From contig DASRZM010000012.1 of the NCBI GenBank assembly GCA_035686365.1, forward strand, positions 1 to 58,879: a stretch of DNA of 58,879 nt, given 5' to 3'. Origin of the DNA: DASRZM01 sp035686365. GTDB taxonomy: Bacteria; Pseudomonadota; Gammaproteobacteria; Xanthomonadales; Xanthomonadaceae. A model generated the notes under the pieces. It was not told the DNA's origin, ran no database searches, and saw only the letters and a program-made list of their open reading frames with translations. Positions 50,863-58,667 of this stretch are shown here, one piece after another; the first letter of the stretch is position 1; each line of letters starts with the position of its first letter. The translations under genes were made by a program, and so were the position numbers.

Positions 50863-52479
50863 ATGACCGTGACCGACCGCCAAGCCGCCTCGCTGGCCCA
50901 CCGACTTGCCCGGCGCCCCGGCTGCTCGCGCCGCGACCTCCTGCGGGCGACGCTGGCATTGGCCGCCACCTCCATCGGCCTGCCAATGGCAGTACGCGGC
51001 CAGAGCCTGTCGCGCTTCGTCGAGTATCCGTTCCAGCTCGGCGTGGGTTCAGGCTATCCGACCCCTGACGGGATTTCGCTGTGGACGCGGCTGGCGCCGA
51101 TGCCGCTGGCGCCCGACGGCGGCATCCCACCCGACGAATGGGTCACGGTGACCTGGCAGGTGGCGGAGGACGAGGGCTTCGGCCGCATCGTGCGCGAAGG
51201 CCGCGTGCGCGCGGTCCAGGAGCTGGCCCACAGCGTCCACGTCGATGTCCGGGGCCTGCAGGCGGACCGCGGCTACCACTACCGCTTCCTGACCGACACC
51301 GCGGCGAGCCCCGTCGGCCGCACGCGCACGGCCCCGGCCGCCGGTGCCGATCCAGCCGCGTTGCGCTTGGCGGTCGCCTCGTGCCAGCACTTCGAGCAGG
51401 GCTTTTTCACACCCTACCGGCACATGCTCGCCGACCGCGCCGAACTCGTCGTGTTCCTGGGCGACTACATCTACGAGAGTTCCTGGGGCGACGAGCTGGT
51501 GCGCCGGCATCGCGGACCCGAGCCGTACGACCTGGACGGCTACCGCGTGCGCCACGCGCAGTACAAGACCGACCCGGACCTGCAGGCGATGCACGCGGCG
51601 GTCCCGTGGCTGCTGACCTGGGACGACCACGAAGTCGACAACGACTCCGCCGGCGCCTTTTCCGAGCACGGCGACCCGCGCTTCCTGCTGCGCCGTGCAG
51701 CGGCCTACCAGGCCTACTACGAGCACATGCCGCTGCCGCGCCGGATGCTGCCGCAACCGGACGGATCCATGCGCATCCATACGCATGTGGATTTCGGTCT
51801 GCTGGCGCGCGTGTACATGCTCGACGACCGCCAGTACCGCACCGCGCAGCCCTGCCCGGACCCGTACAAGGGCGGCGGCTCCACCGACGTCGATCCCGAG
51901 CACTGCCCCGAGCTGCAGGATCCGGAGCAGACCCTGCTCGGGATCGAGCAGGAGCGCTGGCTTGCCGGGACGATGGACGCCAGCCGGGCACGCTGGAACA
52001 TCCTCGCCCAGCAGACCCTGATGACGCCGATGGACACCGCCGAGGGGCCCGGGCGCAAGGTCTTGACCGACAGCTGGGACGGATATCCGCGCTCGCGCGA
52101 ACAGGTCCACCGCCTGTTCGAGCGCGAGGGACTGCGCAACCCGATCGTGGTCGGTGGCGACATCCACGCCAACGTGGTCACCAACGTGCGCCGCGATCCG
52201 TGGGCTGCCGACTCGCCGGTGCTCGCCGCCGAGGTCTGCGGCACCTCGCTCACGGCGCAGGGCTGGCCGCAGGAACGCTACGAGGGCTACCTCAGGGACA
52301 ATCCCCACCTGCTGCTGGGCCGCAGCGACCGCCGCGGCTACGCGCTGTTCGAACTCGGGCGCGATCGCTGCCAGGTGCGGTTGCGGACGGTCGACAGCGT
52401 CAAGACCAGGACCTCGAGCATCCAGACGCTCGCGCAATTCGTGGTCCACGACGGTCGCCGCGGCATCGAGCCGGCATGA
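50863..52479 (+). CDS. phoD: Tat-exported PhoD-family alkaline phosphatase
   Basis: Secreted metallophosphatase (phosphomonoesterase/phosphodiesterase) of 538 residues. The N-terminus has a twin-arginine signal CSRRDLLRATLALAATSIGL with cleavage near AVRG. An N-terminal beta domain (about 50-150) precedes the catalytic domain with LRLAVASCQHFEQGFFTPYR, the metal-binding FLGDYIYESSWGD and TWDDHEVDND motifs, and GGDIHANVV toward the end. These are PhoD signatures (Fe3+/Ca2+ site). ATG 50863 (MTVTDRQAAS) is preferred to an upstream in-frame ATG. Phosphate-responsive control is likely in this family, but no Pho box was recognised. Confidence 0.93.
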   Translation: MTVTDRQAASLAHRLARRPGCSRRDLLRATLALAATSIGLPMAVRGQSLSRFVEYPFQLGVGSGYPTPDGISLWTRLAPMPLAPDGGIPPDEWVTVTWQVAEDEGFGRIVREGRVRAVQELAHSVHVDVRGLQADRGYHYRFLTDTAASPVGRTRTAPAAGADPAALRLAVASCQHFEQGFFTPYRHMLADRAELVVFLGDYIYESSWGDELVRRHRGPEPYDLDGYRVRHAQYKTDPDLQAMHAAVPWLLTWDDHEVDNDSAGAFSEHGDPRFLLRRAAAYQAYYEHMPLPRRMLPQPDGSMRIHTHVDFGLLARVYMLDDRQYRTAQPCPDPYKGGGSTDVDPEHCPELQDPEQTLLGIEQERWLAGTMDASRARWNILAQQTLMTPMDTAEGPGRKVLTDSWDGYPRSREQVHRLFEREGLRNPIVVGGDIHANVVTNVRRDPWAADSPVLAAEVCGTSLTAQGWPQERYEGYLRDNPHLLLGRSDRRGYALFELGRDRCQVRLRTVDSVKTRTSSIQTLAQFVVHDGRRGIEPA

Positions 52480-52516
52480 ACGCAGCTCTTGGCACTAGAC
52501 TTGCCCCACGGAGGCG

Positions 52517-53791
52517 ATGACGCAATTGGACGTTCCCGCGCTGACGCGATCGGCCGAGGCGGGCTCGCCCGCCGCAGCGCTGGCCCTGGCCCGCCACTGG
52601 CTGCAGGCGGACGACAATGCGGCCGCGCTCGAGTGGTACCAGCGCTCGGCCGAATCCGGGCTGGTAGCGGCGCAGTCCGAGTTCGGGCGGCTGCTGATCT
52701 TCGGCGTGGCCGAGCACATCGACGTCGCCGCCGGCGTGGCCTGGTTGCGGCGCGCCGAGGGCGCCGGCGACGCCACCGCGCCGTACGTGCTGGCGATGCT
52801 GGCGCTGGGCGAACCGCAACCGGACCCGGGCACGATCGGCCGCAGGCTGCTGGCCAGCGCACGCCTGGGCCATCCTCCGGCGCTTCGCTCGCTGGCCCTG
52901 CACCTTGGCCGCTATGGCACCGCCACCGACGCCGCCCGCGCCACCGCCCTGCTGGAAAGCGCGGCGGCGGCCGGCGACCGCACCAGCTCGGCCCTGTACG
53001 CGCACCGCCTTGCGGCGGGGATCGGCCAGGCCCCGGACCGCGTACGTGCGCAGGCGATCGTCCGCCAGCTCGCGGCCGGCGGGCTGCAGGTCACCTTGCC
53101 GGAGCCCTCCGATACCGAACCGGTCGCGTTCGCCGGCGATCCGGTTCCCTGGAGCATCGATCTGGCGCCGGCGCTCAAGCTGGCCGATGCGCCGCGCACG
53201 CTGCACGAGGCACCGCTGGTGCGCGTGGCCGAGAACGTGCTCGGCGACGAGGAATGCCGCTTCCTGCGCCATTACGGCGCCCCGCTGGTGCGGCCGTCGC
53301 TGGCGGTGGATCCGGTCAGCGGCCAGAGCGTGCGCCTGGACTACCGCAACAGCCGCGACATCGCCATCGATCCGCTGTTCGACGACGTGACGCTGCGCCT
53401 GCTGCAGCACCGCATGGCGGCGCTCGCGGGCCTGCCGCTGGCGAACGCCGAGCCGATGGTCCTGCTCAATTACCGTCCCGGCGAGGAATACCGCCCGCAC
53501 GCCGACTACCTGCCAGCGGGGCGATTCACCGCGGTGGCCGACGGCGGCACGGGCCAGCGGTGTGCCACCGTGATCGTCTATGCCGGAGCGGTCGAGGCCG
53601 GCGGCGCGACCCGGTTCCTGGAACTCGACCTGGAAGTCGAGCCGGCGCCCGGACGCGCCGTGCACTTCCAGAACCTCAAGCCCGACGGCAGTCCGGAGCC
53701 GCGCAGCCGCCACGCCGGGCTGCCAGTCGTGCGCGGGGAGAAGTGGATCGCCTCACTGTGGTTCCGCGAGGGGCGGCACCGGGCGGTGTAG
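52517..53791 (+). CDS. SEL1-repeat / prolyl 4-hydroxylase-like 2OG-Fe(II) oxygenase fusion
   Basis: 424 residues. The N-terminal half (about 1-190) consists of SEL1-type helical repeats (AAALEWYQRSAESGLVAAQS, then DVAAGVAWLRRAEGAGDATA, then TALLESAAAAGDRTSSALYA). The C-terminal half (about 225-424) is a prolyl 4-hydroxylase-type dioxygenase with iron ligands H328, D330 (YRPHADYL) and H399 (SRHAGLPV), and a downstream lysine in VRGEKW expected to hold the 2-oxoglutarate carboxylate. The repeats probably present a protein substrate (inference). ATG 52517 starts 37 bp after phoD. Target unknown. Confidence 0.88.
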   Translation: MTQLDVPALTRSAEAGSPAAALALARHWLQADDNAAALEWYQRSAESGLVAAQSEFGRLLIFGVAEHIDVAAGVAWLRRAEGAGDATAPYVLAMLALGEPQPDPGTIGRRLLASARLGHPPALRSLALHLGRYGTATDAARATALLESAAAAGDRTSSALYAHRLAAGIGQAPDRVRAQAIVRQLAAGGLQVTLPEPSDTEPVAFAGDPVPWSIDLAPALKLADAPRTLHEAPLVRVAENVLGDEECRFLRHYGAPLVRPSLAVDPVSGQSVRLDYRNSRDIAIDPLFDDVTLRLLQHRMAALAGLPLANAEPMVLLNYRPGEEYRPHADYLPAGRFTAVADGGTGQRCATVIVYAGAVEAGGATRFLELDLEVEPAPGRAVHFQNLKPDGSPEPRSRHAGLPVVRGEKWIASLWFREGRHRAV

Positions 53792-53818
53792 GCCGGCGGC
53801 GATCCGGCCGCCGCCGAA

Positions 53819-54391
53819 TCAGCGCGGTGGCTGGATGTCGATCCGTGCGGCCCAGTCGTAGAGGATGGTCACCTGCTCGGACTTGCCGCGCTCGCTGGAG
53901 ACGGCCTTGATCGGCAGTCCGTTGTCCTGGCAGACCCACAGCTGGGAATCGGTGTCGGTCTTGATGCCCATGACCGTGCCCATCGTACGGTAGCGGTACT
54001 GCCTGGAGCTGCAGCCCTGGACCGTTTCCTCGCCCACGTAGTCGACCTGCTGGACGGCATTGATGCCCTCCTCCAGCGCCCGCGTACTGAAGCCCTGGGT
54101 GAGCTGGCTCATGTTCATCGGGAACTGCATCCACTGCCCGCCGGCATTCATCCAGGTGCCCTGCGGCAGGATGATGAACTCGCCCTGTTCGTTCTTCAGG
54201 CGGAACCGGTCCGGCAGCTGCACGTCCATCGTCATCTGCTGCCCTGCGCTGGTCATGTGCGCACGGAAGCTGCCCTCGTCCATCATCCTGCGCATCGCCG
54301 TCTCGACCTCGCCGCGCGCATCGGCCAGTGCCGGTCCGGCGAACCCGCCGGCAAGCATCGCCAACATCCACATCGTCGCGTTGGGTTTCAT
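53819..54391 (-). CDS. Secreted protein of unknown function (LolA/LppX-like size and pattern)
   Basis: 190 residues with a signal peptide (MKPNATMWMLAMLAGGFAGPALA|DA). The mature part alternates beta strands with repeated Met/Gln-rich segments (TSAGQQMTMDVQLPDRFRLK, then QMDF-like WMQFPMNM) and has two cysteines (QGCSSRQ, WVCQDNG). The pattern DRFRLKNEQGEFIILPQGTW resembles lipoprotein-carrier-like half-barrels that bind lipids, but I cannot assign it to a named family. It is convergent with the oxygenase gene (27 bp) and divergent from leucine dehydrogenase. Confidence 0.75.
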   Translation of the reverse strand: MKPNATMWMLAMLAGGFAGPALADARGEVETAMRRMMDEGSFRAHMTSAGQQMTMDVQLPDRFRLKNEQGEFIILPQGTWMNAGGQWMQFPMNMSQLTQGFSTRALEEGINAVQQVDYVGEETVQGCSSRQYRYRTMGTVMGIKTDTDSQLWVCQDNGLPIKAVSSERGKSEQVTILYDWAARIDIQPPR

Positions 54392-54668
54392 TGCTCCCTC
54401 CCATGGGGCTGTCGCCGCCGGCCGGCGGCGTCGGAGAAGCTACGGTACCCGAAGCCGGTCGCCGACATCACCCCGCCTGCGCGCTACACGGCCTCACGGC
54501 AGTTGCTTTAAACTACGCCGCGCCAGGAGCGCCCTGCCGCGTGCCACAGCAGCGTATTCCAGCATCCTATTCAATCACTTGGGGCAGGTTCTTCGCGTGA
54601 ATTGTCACGCAGCCGCCAGCACGCGGCTCAGGCCCTCCCCGGTCGGATCGTCCCGCTCGGAGCCTTCG

Positions 54669-55772
54669 ATGATCTTCGAAACCATCGCCACCTCGGGCCA
54701 CGAGGAAGTGGTGTTCTGCCACAACACCGATGCCGGCCTGAAGGCCATCATCGCGATCCACAACACCGTGCTGGGGCCGGCCCTGGGTGGCACCCGCATG
54801 TGGGCGTACGAAACCGAGGGCGAGGCCCTGAAGGACGTGCTGCGCTTGTCCAAGGGCATGACCTACAAGGCCGCCGTCAGCGGCCTGAACCTGGGCGGCG
54901 GCAAGGCGGTGATCATCGGCGATCCCAACAAGGACAAGTCCGAGGCGCTGTTCCGCGCCTTCGGCCGCTACATCAACTCGCTGAACGGTCGCTACATCAC
55001 CGCCGAAGACGTGGGAATCGACGTCAACGACATGGAGTACGTGCTCAAGGAGACCGAGTACGTCACCGGCGTGCACCAGGTCCACGGCGGCTCCGGCGAT
55101 CCGTCGCCGTTCACCGCCTACGGCACCCTGCAGGGGCTGATGGCTGCGCTGAACCGCAAGTTCGGCAACGAGGAGGTGGGCCGCTACAGCTATGCGGTGC
55201 AGGGCGTGGGCCATGTCGGCATGGAGTACGTCAAGCTGCTGCGCGACCACGGCGCCAAGGTGTTCGTGACCGACATCAACAAGGAGGCCGTGCAGCGCTG
55301 CGTGGACGAGTTCGGCTGCGAGGCGGTGGGCCTGGAGGACATCTACGACGTCGAGTGCGACGTCTACAGCCCCTGCGCGCTGGGCGGCACAGTCAACGAG
55401 AAGACCCTGCCGCGCCTGAAGGCCTCCATCATCTGCGGCGCCGCCAACAACCAGCTGGCCAACGACGAGATCGGCTACGAGGTCGAGAAGCGCGGCATGC
55501 TCTACGCCCCCGACTACGCGGTGAACGCCGGCGGCCTGATGAACGTGTCGATCGAGTTCGACGGCTACAACCGCGAGCGCGCCATGCGCATGATGCGGAC
55601 CATCTACTACAACGTCGGCAAGATCTTCCAGATCTCCGAGCGCGACGGCATCCCCAGCTTCCTGGCTGCCGACCGCATGGCCGAGGAACGCATCGCGGCG
55701 ATCGGCAGGATCAAGCTTCCGCACATGGGCAACGTGCCACCGCGCTTCCTGGGCCGCGTGCGCGGGCAGTGA
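54669..55772 (+). CDS. ldh: Leucine dehydrogenase (Glu/Leu/Phe/Val dehydrogenase family)
   Basis: NAD+-dependent oxidative deamination of leucine, valine and isoleucine to branched-chain 2-oxo acids. 367 residues. Substrate-side lysines K67 (KGMTYKAAVSG) and K79 (NLGGGKAVI) match the catalytic pair of Bacillus leucine dehydrogenase. The NAD-binding motif is VQGVGHVGMEYVKLL. The Leu/Val-type segment ITAEDVGIDVNDMEYV distinguishes it from phenylalanine and glutamate dehydrogenases. ATG 54669 begins MIFETIATSGHEEVVF. The frame is open far upstream but without homology. An isovaleryl-CoA dehydrogenase follows after 10 bp, pointing to leucine breakdown. Confidence 0.93.
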   Translation: MIFETIATSGHEEVVFCHNTDAGLKAIIAIHNTVLGPALGGTRMWAYETEGEALKDVLRLSKGMTYKAAVSGLNLGGGKAVIIGDPNKDKSEALFRAFGRYINSLNGRYITAEDVGIDVNDMEYVLKETEYVTGVHQVHGGSGDPSPFTAYGTLQGLMAALNRKFGNEEVGRYSYAVQGVGHVGMEYVKLLRDHGAKVFVTDINKEAVQRCVDEFGCEAVGLEDIYDVECDVYSPCALGGTVNEKTLPRLKASIICGAANNQLANDEIGYEVEKRGMLYAPDYAVNAGGLMNVSIEFDGYNRERAMRMMRTIYYNVGKIFQISERDGIPSFLAADRMAEERIAAIGRIKLPHMGNVPPRFLGRVRGQ

Positions 55773-55782
55773 CGACGCCCCG

Positions 55783-56940
55783 ATGAAACCGTTCCCGCTG
55801 GGCGAGGAGATCGACGCGCTGCGCGAGACAGTACGGCGCTTCGCCGAGGCCGAGATCGCGCCGCGCGCGGCCGGCATCGACGAGTCGAACGAGTTTCCCC
55901 AGGACCTGTGGCCCAAGCTGGGCGCCATGGGCCTGCTCGGGATCACGGTCCCGGAGCAGTACGGCGGTTCGGGCATGGGCTACCTGGCCCACGTCGTGGC
56001 GATGGAGGAGATCTCGCGGGCCTCCGGTTCGGTGGGCCTGTCCTACGGCGCGCACTCGAACCTGTGCGTGCAGAACCTGTACGGCAACGGCAGCGAGGAG
56101 CAGCGCGCCAGGTACCTGCCCGGGCTGTGCAGCGGTGAGCTCAAGGGCGCATTGGCGATGAGCGAGCCCGGCGCCGGGTCCGACGTGGTCGGTTCGATGA
56201 GCTGCCGCGCCGAGAAGCGCAACGACGCGTGGGTCGCCAACGGCAGCAAGATGTGGATCACCAACGGCCCGGAGGCCGACGTGGTGGTCGTGTACATGCG
56301 CACCGCCGGCAAGGACGCCGGCTCGCGCTGCATCACCGCCTTCATCGTCGAGCGCGGCATGAAGGGCTACACCACGGCGCAGAAGCTCGACAAGCTGGGC
56401 ATGCGCGGCTCCAACACCTGCGAGCTGGTGTTCGAGGACTGCGAGATCCCGGACGCGAACGTGCTCGGCGAGGTCAACGAGGGCGTCAAGGTGCTGATGA
56501 GCGGGCTGAACACCGAGCGCCTGGTGCTGACCGGCGGCCCGCTGGGCCTGATGCAGGCGGCCATGGACACGGCCCTGCCCTACACCCGCGAGCGCAAACA
56601 GTTCGACGAGCCGATCGGGTGCTTCGGCATCATGCAGGCCAAGCTGGCGGACATGTACACCGCGCTGCAGTCCTCGCGCGCATTCGCCTACCTGGTGGCG
56701 ATGGACTACGACCGCGGCGGCACGTCCCGCATCGACCCGGCCGCATGCCTGCTGCAGGCCTCGGAAGCAGCGGTGCAGGTGGCGCTGGAGGGGATCCAGT
56801 GCCTGGGCGCCAACGGCTACATCAACGAGTATCCGACCGGCAGGATCCTGCGCGACGCCAAGCTCTATGCCATCGGCGCCGGCACCAACGAGATCCGCCG
56901 CATGCTGATCGGCCGCGAACTGTTCGAAGGCCGCAGCTGA
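55783..56940 (+). CDS. Isovaleryl-CoA dehydrogenase-type acyl-CoA dehydrogenase
   Basis: FAD enzyme of 385 residues. Family segments are the FAD/substrate loop ALAMSEPGAGSDVVGSMSC, WITNGPEADVVVVYMRT, and the C-terminal GANGYINEYPTGRILRDAK with GAGTNEIRRMLIGREL. The catalytic glutamate is placed as in isovaleryl-CoA dehydrogenase: E245 in LNTERLVLTGGPLGLMQAAM, rather than the later position used by short/medium-chain enzymes. This supports action on isovaleryl-CoA. With the upstream leucine dehydrogenase it covers steps 1 and 3 of leucine catabolism. The branched-chain 2-oxo-acid dehydrogenase and liu genes are not in the window. A TIR element follows. Confidence 0.92.
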   Translation: MKPFPLGEEIDALRETVRRFAEAEIAPRAAGIDESNEFPQDLWPKLGAMGLLGITVPEQYGGSGMGYLAHVVAMEEISRASGSVGLSYGAHSNLCVQNLYGNGSEEQRARYLPGLCSGELKGALAMSEPGAGSDVVGSMSCRAEKRNDAWVANGSKMWITNGPEADVVVVYMRTAGKDAGSRCITAFIVERGMKGYTTAQKLDKLGMRGSNTCELVFEDCEIPDANVLGEVNEGVKVLMSGLNTERLVLTGGPLGLMQAAMDTALPYTRERKQFDEPIGCFGIMQAKLADMYTALQSSRAFAYLVAMDYDRGGTSRIDPAACLLQASEAAVQVALEGIQCLGANGYINEYPTGRILRDAKLYAIGAGTNEIRRMLIGRELFEGRS

Positions 56941-56970
56941 CCTTGGGTGGCGCTCGCGCTTCGTAGGCGG

Positions 56971-57192
56971 GCCGCGCGGCGCCGTGCCGGGATCGCGCTC
57001 CGGCGCTTGTGCTCGCGCCCTCCGCGCTCCGCGCTCCGGGTCCGCGTCGGGCGGCCGGGCTTTGCAACGGGACATCCTGTCCCATTGCAAAGGCGCGCAC
57101 ATCCCTGTGCGCGCCCCCTGCGGGGCCTGATCGTCCGCCCGCCGCCGCTGCGCAGGCGCTCTGCGCGCGATCCCGACACGGCCCCGCGCGGC
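56971..57192. repeat. 222-bp TIR-bounded, MITE-like element (copy 3, complete, inverted)
   Basis: Complete copy in reverse orientation relative to 13658-13873. Terminal repeats are 56971-57006 and 57156-57192 (outer bases GCCGCGCG on both ends). The inner hairpin at 57060-57092 has arms CTTTGCAA/TTGCAAAG and GGGACA/TGTCCC. Compared with copy 2, two base pairs changed on both sides (G-C to A-T and C-G to G-C), preserving pairing. The second hairpin GCGCGCAC/GTGCGCGC is identical. It lies between convergent genes, as copy 2 does. Confidence 0.88.
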
Positions 57193-57308
57193 TCGGTTGC
57201 GTGAGGTCTCCCGTCCCGTCCCAGCCTCCGGCTCACGCAGGAAGTCGATGATCTACTCCGCGCCTGCCGGCAGTCGGGCCGGTATGCAACGTCGGATGGG
57301 CTGACCGT

Positions 57309-58202
57309 CTACCACGCGAAACGGATGCCCGCGTGTGCTCCATCCCATGCCCGGCTTCCGCCCCCCTCACCGCCCAGATAGACGGTCCACGCCGGCGACA
57401 ACGCGTACTCCGCGCGCACCACCGCCCACGTCCAGCTCCCATCGTCGACATCTCGCGCAACCACCGGAAGAATGAAATTGCAGTGACGTGCAGTATCGCA
57501 GTTCGTCTCCTCGAATTGCTCGATGACGTCATAGCGGTAGATCGAGTACCGGTAGCCCTGATAGTGCATGGCCGCCATCAACCGCAAGCGGGACGTGGCC
57601 GCCCACTCAATACGCGCAATCGCGAGCAACCCGCCCTCATCAGCCTTTGCATCCAGCGTCTCGCATCCGACTATCAAGCCTGGCGGCAACTCACCCCGAC
57701 CAGGGAGCGACGCACATCTGACAACGCTGATTGCCTCAATGTCATTGACGCTCTCCCACCGGGTAGTTCGATATCCCAGTTCCAGCACAACCCCAAGCCT
57801 GTCACCGAGCGGAACGGAGTGGGCGACGGCGATCTCATACGATTCCAGCTCGTCTTCGACCGTGCCCGTGCGCGGTGTTTCGACTGTCTGGCAAAAAGCA
57901 ACGCCGTAAAGCGTGCCAATCCAGAACGGACAGGTGCCGTCCAATGGGCTCTCGTACTCGGTGTCTAGCAGTTCTGCGCCCAGTCGTATCGACCAGCGGT
58001 CCGAAATTATCCATCGGGCATTGGCCCGCCAGCCCTCAACGTCATCGACACCCTTCACGCGACGGTCGACTTGATCATCGAGCTGCGCTCCTGGGCCGGA
58101 GAGTGCTACGCGTTCCAGTTCCAATTCGAAGCGATCATCCGCAGCGCCACTCGTGGCTGCAGTGGCTGCGGCGAGGACGACGACTGCGCGAACCAGCTTC
58201 AT
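57309..58202 (-). CDS. Predicted outer-membrane beta-barrel protein, unknown function
   Basis: 297 residues. The signal peptide MKLVRAVVVLAAATAATSGA|AD is followed by alternating amphipathic strands (for example ARWIISDRWSIRLGAELLDT, IAVAHSVPLGDRLGVVLELG, IEWAATSRLRLMAAMHYQGY, VRAEYALSPAWTVYLGGEGG). The chain ends GIRFAW with a terminal aromatic residue, the usual barrel-assembly signal. Five or six cysteines (CPFWIGTLYGVAFC, CASLPG, CETLD, CDTARHC) suggest extracellular-loop disulfides. A good GGAGG ribosome site precedes ATG 58202. Its DNA is clearly less GC-rich than the core genes. The family is not recognised. Confidence 0.75.
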   Translation of the reverse strand: MKLVRAVVVLAAATAATSGAADDRFELELERVALSGPGAQLDDQVDRRVKGVDDVEGWRANARWIISDRWSIRLGAELLDTEYESPLDGTCPFWIGTLYGVAFCQTVETPRTGTVEDELESYEIAVAHSVPLGDRLGVVLELGYRTTRWESVNDIEAISVVRCASLPGRGELPPGLIVGCETLDAKADEGGLLAIARIEWAATSRLRLMAAMHYQGYRYSIYRYDVIEQFEETNCDTARHCNFILPVVARDVDDGSWTWAVVRAEYALSPAWTVYLGGEGGGSRAWDGAHAGIRFAW

Positions 58203-58305
58203 ATGGGCCTCCGAGAATCAACCAGTGCAGCCACTTGGTGCCGGCCCAACGCGCTGCATCGGAATCGTTCCCGATCCATAGGCTAAGTAGGCCGGATGAG
58301 TAAAG

Positions 58306-58652
58306 TTAGACGCTGAATCGGCCGGCCTCTTGCCCTTGAGCAAGAGGCGCCGCCAGGCCCATCGCAGGCATCACGGCGGACATACCGCTGTAGGATCTCA
58401 ACATGAGTTCCAGCTCCTGGAATGTGCATTCCGCTGGCGTTGTGCCGACTCGGCTCAGAGGAATTGTGCCCCACTGTCCGGCCGCACTCCCAGCATCCAT
58501 CACATATGTGACTTCTGCAGTGTGACAATCGAAGAACTGGAGACTCGCTGTCCCGACCTGCCGCGTGAAAACTGAACCGCGGCCCAGGTTGCGGAGCTGG
58601 ACACTGGTAGAATGATCGCTCCGAGAGCAGTAACCAATAATTTCCGCAGCAT
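58306..58652 (-). pseudogene. Frame-broken remnant of a secreted protein with an exoprotein C-terminal module
   Basis: ATG 58652 opens a clear signal peptide (MLRKLLVTALGAIILPVSSS, then ATWA). That frame runs into chance sequence and stops at 58500. In the next frame, from about 58580 to the stop at 58306, the residues read SVFTRQVGTASLQFF, then DCHTAEVTYVMDAG, GQWGTIPLSRV and CTFQELELMLRSY. This has the V-G-x-A-x-L-x-F-x-D pattern also seen near the end of the 36.5-40.6 kb protease (RVGEAVLSLVDSTNFQLSFN). A signal peptide therefore appears fused out of frame to the end of such a module, probably by deletion. A sequencing error at one base would restore a protein of about 115 residues. Confidence 0.6.
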
Positions 58653-58667
58653 TGAGTCGAAACCCCT

